Shown here one piece after another: positions 43,838-52,023 of a DNA stretch of 64,000 bases. Within the stretch, counting starts at the first letter, position 1; the number at the start of each line of letters is the position of its first letter. Source of the DNA: Fredinandcohnia onubensis (GTDB lineage Bacteria > Bacillota > Bacilli > Bacillales > Bacillaceae_L); assembly GCF_002734285.1 (NCBI RefSeq), contig NZ_NSEA01000008.1:246902-310901 (forward strand). The letters are read 5' to 3'. The position numbers and the translations under genes were made by a program. The notes below the pieces were generated by a model, which worked only from the letters and a program-made list of their open reading frames with translations, was not told where the DNA came from and searched no databases.

Positions 43838-45043
43838 TTATTGTTTTACCAAGATCTTATCTTCAACTTTCAGAAGAGATGATCTATAATCTGTTAAAAA
43901 ATTTACTGTATCCATTGCTTCAACCATATTTTTTGCTATGGCTTCAACCACAGGAACTGCTACTGAATTACCAAATTGTTTGTATGCCTGAGTATCCGAA
44001 ACTGGTATAACAAATTCTTCTGGGAATCCTTGTAATCTTTTACATTCAGTTGGTGTGAGTTTTCTTGGATTTTTCTCTTTTCCTTGATCTATAAGAATCT
44101 CACTACCATCCTTATAATATCTAGCACTAAGTGTATTGGTATAAGGACTGTCCTCATTAAAAAGTGAAAATCCAAATCCATTCCCTTTTTCTTTGTGCAT
44201 TTTCTTTCTTCTTAAATGGCCTTCATACAATTTGTCGGAAATTGTATACTTCTCATCTACATTTTCAAGAAGTATATCACCTAATCGTGTAGGACCACAA
44301 GGTGGGACTGGGAATTTAAAAGGTACGAGCTCTCCACCGGTTCTTTTATTAAAGCCAACCATATATATTCTCTCGCGATTTTGGGGAACACCAAAATCGG
44401 CAGCTCGTAAAACCTCTGCTTCAAACGTGTAGTCTAAATTCTCCAAAGTTTCCTTAATCTTTGCAAAAGTTCTACCTTTATCATGACTTCTTAGATTCTT
44501 TACATTTTCAAGTAAGAACGCATCTGGTCTTTTTTCAGCAATTATCCTAGCTACATCGAAAAATAAAGTTCCCCTTGTATCTTCAAATCCTTGTTTCAAA
44601 CCAGCCTGCGAAAATGCTTGACATGGAAATCCTGCTAAGAGGATATTATGATCAGGTATTTCTTTTTCATCAATCTTTGTAATATCACCTTCTGGTTCCT
44701 CACCAAAATTAACACGGTAAGTTTTCGCTGCAAACTTATCCCACTCAGCAGTAAAACGATTATGGCCACCTAATTTTTGAAAGGCTAAGCGAATTCCACC
44801 TATTCCTGCAAATAGATCTATCATAAAAAATTTAGAATCTTCTATTTTGGGATTTAAAAACCTAGGTTCTTCCGGAAAATCTCTTATTGCTTTTAATTCA
44901 AGGCTAGAAGGTTTATGTTCGCCGTTCTCCCATCTCCTTAGATTTCGATCCCCATACTTCCCTAATATTCCAAGAGCATCGGCAAACTCTTTTTGAGTAA
45001 GTCCTAATCTTTCTCTCTTCTTTTTAATTTCTTCAATCTCCAT
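43838..45043 (-). CDS. HTH-fused DNA (cytosine-5-)-methyltransferase
   Basis: 401 aa from the ATG at 45043 (GGAGGAG nine bases upstream). Residues 1-50 form an XRE-like helix-turn-helix (KRERLGLTQKEFADALG...RRWENG). The methylase motifs follow in order: FAGIGG (I), AGFPCQAFSQAG (IV, catalytic Cys), LLENVKN (VI), FGVPQNRERIY (VIII), LTPTECKRLQGFP (IX) and QFGNSVAVP (X). The target domain lies between VIII and IX. It protects host DNA from the McrB/LlaJI-type nuclease downstream, and the HTH may repress its own gene at the inverted repeat upstream. It could also serve the DrmAB locus as a DrmMII analogue, but its position favours the restriction system. Confidence 0.93.
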   Translation of the reverse strand: MEIEEIKKKRERLGLTQKEFADALGILGKYGDRNLRRWENGEHKPSSLELKAIRDFPEEPRFLNPKIEDSKFFMIDLFAGIGGIRLAFQKLGGHNRFTAEWDKFAAKTYRVNFGEEPEGDITKIDEKEIPDHNILLAGFPCQAFSQAGLKQGFEDTRGTLFFDVARIIAEKRPDAFLLENVKNLRSHDKGRTFAKIKETLENLDYTFEAEVLRAADFGVPQNRERIYMVGFNKRTGGELVPFKFPVPPCGPTRLGDILLENVDEKYTISDKLYEGHLRRKKMHKEKGNGFGFSLFNEDSPYTNTLSARYYKDGSEILIDQGKEKNPRKLTPTECKRLQGFPEEFVIPVSDTQAYKQFGNSVAVPVVEAIAKNMVEAMDTVNFLTDYRSSLLKVEDKILVKQ

Positions 45044-45059
45044 AATCCGTGTCTCCTCC

Positions 45060-45074
45060 AGGACGATTTGTCCT
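45060..45074 (-). promoter_or_regulatory. Inverted repeat in the methyltransferase leader
   Basis: AGGAC-AAATC-GTCCT lies between the -10 box and the Shine-Dalgarno site. It could be the operator of the fused HTH domain or an RNA hairpin next to the ribosome site. Confidence 0.55.
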
Positions 45075-45087
45075 ATTAATAACACAA

Positions 45088-45116
45088 ATTATACAGAACA
45101 TCTATTCGTCTGTCCA
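45088..45116 (-). promoter_or_regulatory. Promoter of the methyltransferase gene
   Basis: TGGACA (45116-45111) and TATAAT (45093-45088) on the minus strand, 17 bases apart; only about 40 bases of leader before the ATG. Confidence 0.7.
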
Positions 45117-45308
45117 CTCTTTTGCTAAGTTAATTTAATATAAACTAATATATAGTTTCAAAGATTACTAACGGATATCCTATCTTAAAAGCAGTCATCC
45201 CTATAAAATCAATATATCATTTATGTCAATTAACAAGGTTCAGGCTTACTCCAATTATATCCAAATGAATATTAATCTTAGTCTTAGTTAAGTTTGATAT
45301 AAATTACC

Positions 45309-46787
45309 TCATTTATGAACGTAAATAGCAAAATTCCAATAAATTTGGTATTCATAATCCCGAAAGTACTCCTTAATCAGTCCTACTTTCTTAAGTTGTT
45401 CTAATACCACATGGAATCTAGTAGAAAGTGATTGTTTGACTTTTGATGATGATATATGGTTTCTTTTCGCATAATCATTTATCCTATTTGTATTCTTGTA
45501 CCTTAACATGTAAAGACTTTTTAAAAGTTCTTTTGTTACATATCCTTTTGAATTACTATTTTCTATTAATAACCTTATGATTGTAACAAACTCTTGGGTC
45601 ATTTTTTTATCATGAGCAAATTCAGAGGCTAACATTTCTACACGATGTTCGTGAATGGTTAATGCCATGTTTGAGTCCTCTCCCAAAAGTTCTTTTTTTG
45701 TCATAAATGGGATGTCCTTAATAGTTCCAGCCTTATTCTTGAGTAAAAATTCAAACCAATCGTTTGGTTCCTGTTTTTGTTGAACCACATTATTATTCAC
45801 CCGAGTTGTAATAACTGTTTGCTCCTTAACATTGTCTGGGTTACTATTGTTATCTTGGTTATCTACAGTAAGAGAAGGTTCCTTTACTTTATGAACGATT
45901 TCATCAGTGGTTGTATGATCTTGATTTTTGTGTTCAATTTGGTTCAGTTCTTTTAAGAATGTATCAGTCAGCAGAATAGACTCTCTGATTTCCTCCATTT
46001 TTAATGTGAAAAGTTCTTTATCCTGTAAGAGTTCATTCTCAAACCAAATGGAGGATAAAGAATTACGATAGTTAGTAAAAACACGTTCCATATAAATGCC
46101 TAACAAAGAAAGCTTAGAATAAAAGCTTTGCTTATCTACTTTCATTCGATCATGTAGCTGGCTTACATTTAGTGATGAATCAACATTCAAATTTTCATAC
46201 CAATTTTTAATAAAATTTTGTATGTTGTTTTCACTGGCATTTGATTTAAAATTATTTTGCAGCACTTTAATTCTTGAAATGTCTCCTAGCCAAAAAGAGG
46301 ATACAACTTCATTTAAAATTTTATCGTCCGTATTTTGGAATAAATGTGAGTTTTTCAAAAAGTATGCATGAATAATAGTTAAAGGATATACAATAAATTG
46401 CTCGATAATAGATTGTTCCAATGCTTCTAGAAATGACTTTTTTATGTCATCTATGTTTGCATCAATCATTCCTTGTATTCTCCAGCCTGTCTGTTCAATT
46501 TCAAACTCAAACGAAACTGGTAAATGAAAAAGTTTTTGTACATTCCATGATGCACCGAATAATTTCACATTCCAATCTGATACCATCGGTCGTATAATAA
46601 GTATTTCCTTTCCATTTTTTTTATAAGTCATGTGATATGAAGAAATTAACATAGTCTCTACTGACTCATCTATATATCCCTCTTCGAATAAGACGGTTTC
46701 GAGAATATCTATTCCTTCCAGTACTTCTGCAACTGGCTTAATTGCTTTATTAATTTTTGAGTCTTTAAATCTTATAAATTGTTTCAT
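45309..46787 (-). CDS. Unassigned helical protein, copy 1 of the duplicated defence module
   Basis: 492 aa, soluble, mostly helical, and not assignable to a known family. An N-terminal beta-rich part (MTYKKNGKEILIIRP, LFGASWNVQKLFHLPVSFEFEIE) is followed by a helical domain with SSFWLGDISRIKVLQ (about 163-177), a W-x-ENL turn and SSIWFENEL (245-253), an Asn/Gln/Thr-rich linker (300-340) and a C-terminal winged-helix-like region ending at YWNFAIYVHK. Every landmark recurs in the same order in the protein encoded at 57542-58930, at about one-quarter identity by eye. AAGGTGA precedes the ATG. It is the last gene after the two helicases, the wHTH gene and a coiled-coil gene on this strand. Confidence 0.7.
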   Translation of the reverse strand: MKQFIRFKDSKINKAIKPVAEVLEGIDILETVLFEEGYIDESVETMLISSYHMTYKKNGKEILIIRPMVSDWNVKLFGASWNVQKLFHLPVSFEFEIEQTGWRIQGMIDANIDDIKKSFLEALEQSIIEQFIVYPLTIIHAYFLKNSHLFQNTDDKILNEVVSSFWLGDISRIKVLQNNFKSNASENNIQNFIKNWYENLNVDSSLNVSQLHDRMKVDKQSFYSKLSLLGIYMERVFTNYRNSLSSIWFENELLQDKELFTLKMEEIRESILLTDTFLKELNQIEHKNQDHTTTDEIVHKVKEPSLTVDNQDNNSNPDNVKEQTVITTRVNNNVVQQKQEPNDWFEFLLKNKAGTIKDIPFMTKKELLGEDSNMALTIHEHRVEMLASEFAHDKKMTQEFVTIIRLLIENSNSKGYVTKELLKSLYMLRYKNTNRINDYAKRNHISSSKVKQSLSTRFHVVLEQLKKVGLIKEYFRDYEYQIYWNFAIYVHK

Positions 46788-46808
46788 GAATTAGATCACC
46801 TTATCTAT

Positions 46809-47081
46809 TTAAACATTGTCTTCAAACCCTAGTATCACATTAATTCCATCATGTATTTCTTTAAGTTTATCTTGTTCTTCCATTAGTGGAATCATACGTT
46901 CTGAACGTTCTTTTGCATTAAGATCTCGATTTGATGCAATTTTTAAAACTTCTTCCTCAATCATTTTTTGCTTTTGGTTAAGCTTTCCTGATAATTGACT
47001 TATTTTTTCTTTTTGTTCTTCCATTGCGGTTTTATATTTCTCGATTATATGTTGTAACTGACTTCCTACATATTCATCCAT
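46809..47081 (-). CDS. Small coiled-coil protein of the defence module
   Basis: 90 aa, charged and helical, with a long coiled coil (about 8-75; heptads in EKYKTAMEEQKEKISQLSGKL and NQKQKMIEEEVLKIASN). Its start overlaps the end of the upstream wHTH gene by eight bases, so the two are translationally coupled. No known family. It lies between the two members of duplicated module copy 1; copy 2 has no equivalent at this position but has a different small gene (57212-57526) after its second member. Confidence 0.65.
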   Translation of the reverse strand: MDEYVGSQLQHIIEKYKTAMEEQKEKISQLSGKLNQKQKMIEEEVLKIASNRDLNAKERSERMIPLMEEQDKLKEIHDGINVILGFEDNV

Positions 47082-48318
47082 TCAGGTCTTGTCCTTTCCA
47101 TTTATTCATAAATTGGTCTACCTTTTGGAAGTATGAGTAAATTTCTTGTGCTTCCTTATAATTATCTTCTAAAGATTTAATATCACCATTGATAAAACAT
47201 TCAACTACTTTGTTATCTATCTCCTGTTTTATTTCACTAGGATTAAGTGTAAGGCTTACTATCTCATTAATGATTGACTCTATAGAAAACTCATCTGATT
47301 CAGAGGCATCCACTATTTCATCTTTACTTTCTTCATCAGATTGTGATTGTACATCTTTATCTAAAATCTTCTTGTCTTCATCCTCTTCATGAGATGCCTT
47401 AGCATCACTAATGTCATCTTCACCAATTAACCATTTAAATGAAAGCTTATTTTCAGCTTGGTCTCCAAGCTCATCTTTATAATATCGTGATATTTTATTA
47501 ACATAAACTTTCCAAGTATCTTCTACTACATCATATTGAAAGCATTCATTTTGCTTTAGTAAATTTTTCAATTCATAGGTAGTAATTACCTTCATATCTA
47601 GGTAATGTTTAAATATTTCATTCATTGTTAGCCCAGATGGATAACAAGATAACAACTCATAAAGAATTGTAAATTTACTACTTCTCTTCGCAAATTCAAA
47701 GGAATCCTCTATTTGGGATAACTGACTTTGGTCTGGAATACTTACATCACTTTTTTGTTTTGTAACAGTCAACGTTATTTTTTTATTGTCATCAATATTC
47801 ATAATAAATTCTTGATCAGGTTGGAGACCTGCGTCAGCAAAAAAATCCATGACTCCATTGCCAAACAGATAACAATAATTATAAATCCACTTCCAATGAA
47901 ACTCGTATGTGTATCCATTAAAGTCTACATCAAAAACACCTTGTTTTCTGACCTTCATTCTTGTAAGGCTTGCCATTTGTTGCGATACTCTAATAAATCC
48001 TTTTACACGTTCAGCATATAGAACTAAATGAGATGCTTGCTTTGGTTTCGCGCTTGTTGAAACAACTGTTGGACGAATAATAGGCGAAGAACCATAGCTC
48101 CATAATCCATCTTGAATTTCATTAAAGTCTTTATTTGCACGAATAAAAGATTCAACAGCTTTAAAGTAGTATTTAAAACGTGCGTTATTCTTGTTAACAT
48201 TAAAAATATTCGTTACGATTTCATCGATCGTAAATGCTTTTCCCGATTGTTTTACATAACTCATTATATTTGAACTCTTGCGAGAAATTTGGTAATCGTA
48301 AAATTTATTTTCCATCAT
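47074..48318 (-). CDS. Winged-helix protein with GVMDFFAD motif, copy 1 of the duplicated defence module
   Basis: 414 aa, soluble. Residues about 17-78 look like a HARE-HTH-type winged helix (SYVKQSGKAFTIDEIVTNIF ... IQDGLWSYG). A middle domain has ERVKGFIRV, YTYEFHWKWIY and the motif FGNGVMDFFAD (152-162). A second winged helix (about 213-285) has CYPSGLT, LLKQNECF, and NKISRYYKDE. The tail is acidic, then helical. The 59182-61212 product shares the middle and last domains in the same order. The multi-HTH plan suggests DNA or RNA binding with the nearby helicases. GAGGAG precedes the ATG. Confidence 0.7.
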   Translation of the reverse strand: MMENKFYDYQISRKSSNIMSYVKQSGKAFTIDEIVTNIFNVNKNNARFKYYFKAVESFIRANKDFNEIQDGLWSYGSSPIIRPTVVSTSAKPKQASHLVLYAERVKGFIRVSQQMASLTRMKVRKQGVFDVDFNGYTYEFHWKWIYNYCYLFGNGVMDFFADAGLQPDQEFIMNIDDNKKITLTVTKQKSDVSIPDQSQLSQIEDSFEFAKRSSKFTILYELLSCYPSGLTMNEIFKHYLDMKVITTYELKNLLKQNECFQYDVVEDTWKVYVNKISRYYKDELGDQAENKLSFKWLIGEDDISDAKASHEEDEDKKILDKDVQSQSDEESKDEIVDASESDEFSIESIINEIVSLTLNPSEIKQEIDNKVVECFINGDIKSLEDNYKEAQEIYSYFQKVDQFMNKWKGQDLNG

Positions 48319-48449
48319 TCAGTTCTCCTCGCTTGATTTGTAATTCACATTATTCTTCATTACTTGTCAAAACCTGACATTATTATTATAGCTTAGTTTA
48401 CAAAAAAATCACCGTTTTCGTGTAAACGATGATTTTAATATAAAAAAGA

Positions 48450-49898
48450 TTAATTCAGTTTTATCTTTTTATACAACTTTTCATCTAGTTCTTCAACAAA
48501 TGTTGAAAATGGACGAACAGCTGAAATTGTTAAAGTATATTTCGCTCTAGTCATAGCAACAAAGAATTTTCTACGTTCGGCTGCAAGATGATCTTCTTCA
48601 TCTATACCCGGAGTTGGACTTTTATACGGTAAAAATCCTTTTTTTAAGTTCGTTACGATTACATGATCAAATTCCAAGCCTTTAGCTGAATAATACGAAA
48701 CGAGTTTGACTCCCGGTGTTAACATATCTGTTTCATCTTCTTTTACCATTATCCAAGGTATACCCGCTTCATCAAGGGCTTCACTAAATTTCTCGAGTCG
48801 TTTACTTGATTGTCCAATTACACCGATTGTGTCATCTGGAAAATTGTTTTGATAACGTTCAACTAGAGTTACTATAGTGTTTACTTCCTTGTCTAAGCTA
48901 TCAGACTCAACTAGAATAGGAATTTGACCTGACGCACCCGGCAAAACTGTTTCCGTATAGTTCTCATCTTTTAGAAGGGTTTCATCATGTTTTTGAAAAT
49001 CTTTAGCAAGCCTAATTATTTCTTGAGTTGATCGAAATGTTTCATTTAAAAACTTGCTTCGACCTTTCGTTACATCTATCCCAATATCTTTCCACGAAAA
49101 ATTTCGGTGGTATATTTGCTGCCCCTTGTCTGCACCAATTGTAAGACTTTTCTTCGCAAGTTTAGAGATAGCTTTCAATTGCATAATGGTAAGATCTTGC
49201 GCCTCGTCGACTAGGATATGATCTGGTTTTTTGTCATCAGGTATTTCCCCAGCGTATTGATCCAATAACAAAGCAACATCATCAAAATCAATACTTCTAT
49301 ATTGAGGAGAAGATAACATTTCATTATATTTCTCTAAAACATCATAAATGGTCTTCCTGTGCTCTTTTGAAACTTTTATTTGGTTCCCTCTTCCGCTTCG
49401 AAGAATATTCATATAGTCATCTCTACTTTTTATGCCATTCCCTTTTATCCAAGAAATTTCGCTCATTAAAAATTTAATTAATTGTCGAGCTTGATTCTTT
49501 TCACTACTCATTTTTGGAAAGCTTGCATCAACATATCTTTTTCGTACAGTGTAAAAAGCATACTTCATCACTTCAAGATGTTTATCACCAATAAGTCTCG
49601 CGTTTTTCACACCCAATTCTTTTAGCAAGTGTATGCCCCATTGATGGAACGTACTTGCTTCTACAGGTTGGTCTCCACTTTTTAATGATAGCTGTCGAAT
49701 ATATGTTGTAAGTGATTTATTATATGCTAAAAACAGAACAGTTCCGCTATTCTTCATCTGAAGAAAGCGTGCTCGTTCAAGTAACACAGTTGATTTACCG
49801 GAGCCAGGTATTCCTCGAATCAATAGATCTCCTTCAGGAACGAAAGATACACATTTTTCTTGGCCTTTTGTTAAATTAATTTTCTGTTGTTCCAACAA
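48450..49898 (-). CDS. UvrD-like SF1 helicase, short form
   Basis: 482 aa. SF1A motifs in order: Q-like region LTKGQEKCV, Walker A GIPGSGKST (29-37), LVDEAQDLT (motif II), GADKGQQIY (III), LNETFRST (IV), VKLVSYYSAKGLEFDHVIV (V) and FVAMTRAK (VI). It is shorter than UvrD/PcrA because the 1B and 2B insertions are reduced, a form seen in many defence-linked helicases. TTG start after GGAGTGGG. The gene follows the larger helicase by 15 bases and precedes the winged-helix gene; the four genes are probably one operon. Confidence 0.9.
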   Translation of the reverse strand: MLEQQKINLTKGQEKCVSFVPEGDLLIRGIPGSGKSTVLLERARFLQMKNSGTVLFLAYNKSLTTYIRQLSLKSGDQPVEASTFHQWGIHLLKELGVKNARLIGDKHLEVMKYAFYTVRKRYVDASFPKMSSEKNQARQLIKFLMSEISWIKGNGIKSRDDYMNILRSGRGNQIKVSKEHRKTIYDVLEKYNEMLSSPQYRSIDFDDVALLLDQYAGEIPDDKKPDHILVDEAQDLTIMQLKAISKLAKKSLTIGADKGQQIYHRNFSWKDIGIDVTKGRSKFLNETFRSTQEIIRLAKDFQKHDETLLKDENYTETVLPGASGQIPILVESDSLDKEVNTIVTLVERYQNNFPDDTIGVIGQSSKRLEKFSEALDEAGIPWIMVKEDETDMLTPGVKLVSYYSAKGLEFDHVIVTNLKKGFLPYKSPTPGIDEEDHLAAERRKFFVAMTRAKYTLTISAVRPFSTFVEELDEKLYKKIKLN

Positions 49899-49913
49899 AA
49901 ACCCACTCCAATG

Positions 49914-51824
49914 TTAAAAATCGTCATTTTCAAATAATGCCATCAATCTCTCTTTTTGTTTTCTTTCTTCATCTTCTTGTGTTTCTTTTACCTTGTTTAC
50001 TACATGGACAAGTTCTTCATCAGTAGAATTATTTTGATCATCATCATGTTTCCTTGCAAAGTAATCAAGAAGTTCTACATCTTTTCCTTGTCCTTTACAT
50101 TCTCCAAAGAAATCGGGTCCATGAATTCCATTTCTACCTAGGATATAAAGGCGATCCTGTGCACGAGTAATCGCCACGTAAAACAATCTACGTTCTTCAT
50201 CGGTATTTGGCCTTGAACCATGTGGAAAACTTTTATCTCCAAGAAACATGACAAAAACAACTCTAAATTCTAATCCTTTTGCTGAATGAACAGTTCGGAT
50301 TTGCACACCATCTTCAATTTCAATGGAGTCCTCATCTGAACTAGCATCTATTAGAAAATCGAGTGCTTCGTATCCAAAATTAGCACCAGATTCAATTGCT
50401 TCATGTAAGATAGGGATTATTTGCTTTGAATCTACATCACGAATTTCTTTATCTAATAATCCTTGCTTAATGGAAGCAATTATATTTAAAAGCTCATCAT
50501 CATAATGATATTGACAGAGTTCCTCAGTGGCTTCATATAATTTCTGTTTGTCGTTTTGGTTACGCTCTTTTATCCCAACTGGGATATTTAATTGCTCTAA
50601 TGCCGTTTTCACTTCTGTTCCTTGAGGTGAGAATTCACTATCTTTTCTAACTAGTATTGTAATATCAGAATAAGCAATATTTTCTTCAAGTACAAGTTTT
50701 TGAATCTCTTCAGCTATATAAGTAGCAGCAGTACTAATTCTAGGGGTATGAATAAGTCTTACTTTATTATTTGTAAGTTGATATCCTTCAACCTCTTCAG
50801 CAACAGTCATAGCGGGTGTTAATACCTTTTTATAAGTCGAATTACCTAATGACACAATTCTGTTTGCAACCGCTAAGATGTTTCCACTTGATCGATAGTT
50901 TTCAGTTAAATGAATTGGTTCAAGAACAGATATACCTTTGTCTTGAATTCGCTTTTGAAAATCAAGAATGTTTGAAACATCTGAACCATTGAATGTATAA
51001 ATAGTCTGTTCATTATCACCAACAACATTAATATAGATATTTTCTCCAGCTAGTAAAAAAGCCAATGATTCTTGAGCCCTTGAAGTATCTTGATATTCAT
51101 CAATAAACAAATACTTCAACCCTTGCTTAATTCTTTTAATTGTTTGTTGTTCTGGATGTCTTAATACCAAAATGGCTTCCGAAATTAACCCTGGGTAATC
51201 AATTTGGTTTGTTCTTTTCAAAAATGTATTATATCTTTTCCATGCCATTTTTAAATCGTTGCTTAAGACAGGTATTTTTACCGAGTGTTCTACTTCAATT
51301 TGAATGACTTTACCCATTGGTAAATCATTAGGTGAACAAACAGCCTGACCCAAATCAGGATGACCTTGTCGAATTGAGTCAATCGCTTTTGCATATAATA
51401 TATGCATACTGTCTTTATGGTCAATATCTTTAAAGAATGTTTTACTTTTCCGCTCAAAGGTGGATAGATTTGAATCAATTATTTTAAATCCAGGTTTTAA
51501 CCAAGTTTCTCCCAAGCTTGCTGCAATTCGTAAAATTCGAAATGCCAAACCATGAAATGTCAAAGTTTCAATAGGACTTCCAGTACCTGCTTCTTGTCGA
51601 TATTGTTCTAGTTTATTAATTAAACCCGACCTTGCACTTCTAGAAAAAGATAGTGCAAGCATTTGAGATGCTTCTACATTTCTTTCAATTTGTAAAAATA
51701 ATATTCTTGCTGCAAGGGTACTCGTTTTACCTGTACCTGCAGCTGCATTAATTAATAAATGACCTTCTGGAGCTGTAACAGCCTTAAATTGATTTGTATT
51801 TAGCTGTTGAATGAATGGTAACAT
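49914..51824 (-). CDS. UvrD/PcrA-family SF1 helicase
   Basis: 636 aa from the ATG at 51824 (AAAGGGTGA upstream; the GTG at 51833 overlaps that site). Full SF1A motif set: LNTNQFKAV (Q), NAAAGTGKTST (I), LTFHGLA (Ia), LFIDEYQDTS (II), VVGDNEQTIYTFNGSD (III), TENYRSS (IV), VQIRTVHSAKGLEFRVVFV (V) and RLFYVAITRAQDRL (VI). It lacks an added nuclease domain. The C-terminal 45 residues are very acidic and Gln/Glu-rich. It is divergent from drmA across 200 bases, so one regulatory region could serve both directions. Probably a 3'-5' DNA translocase of the defence island. Confidence 0.92.
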   Translation of the reverse strand: MLPFIQQLNTNQFKAVTAPEGHLLINAAAGTGKTSTLAARILFLQIERNVEASQMLALSFSRSARSGLINKLEQYRQEAGTGSPIETLTFHGLAFRILRIAASLGETWLKPGFKIIDSNLSTFERKSKTFFKDIDHKDSMHILYAKAIDSIRQGHPDLGQAVCSPNDLPMGKVIQIEVEHSVKIPVLSNDLKMAWKRYNTFLKRTNQIDYPGLISEAILVLRHPEQQTIKRIKQGLKYLFIDEYQDTSRAQESLAFLLAGENIYINVVGDNEQTIYTFNGSDVSNILDFQKRIQDKGISVLEPIHLTENYRSSGNILAVANRIVSLGNSTYKKVLTPAMTVAEEVEGYQLTNNKVRLIHTPRISTAATYIAEEIQKLVLEENIAYSDITILVRKDSEFSPQGTEVKTALEQLNIPVGIKERNQNDKQKLYEATEELCQYHYDDELLNIIASIKQGLLDKEIRDVDSKQIIPILHEAIESGANFGYEALDFLIDASSDEDSIEIEDGVQIRTVHSAKGLEFRVVFVMFLGDKSFPHGSRPNTDEERRLFYVAITRAQDRLYILGRNGIHGPDFFGECKGQGKDVELLDYFARKHDDDQNNSTDEELVHVVNKVKETQEDEERKQKERLMALFENDDF

Positions 51825-52023
51825 ACGATTCACCCTTTCCGTTCTAGTTCTATCTACCTATAAAACTATCATAAATTCAATTAAATATCGATAAAAAAAA
51901 GGAATTTCCACTAAAATAGCGAAACTTCAACATAGATGAAATATGCCAAATTACTGGGTAATACATCATTTTTATACAATATATAAATAATATAACTTAT
52001 GATATGTAAAAGGTGGTTATAAC

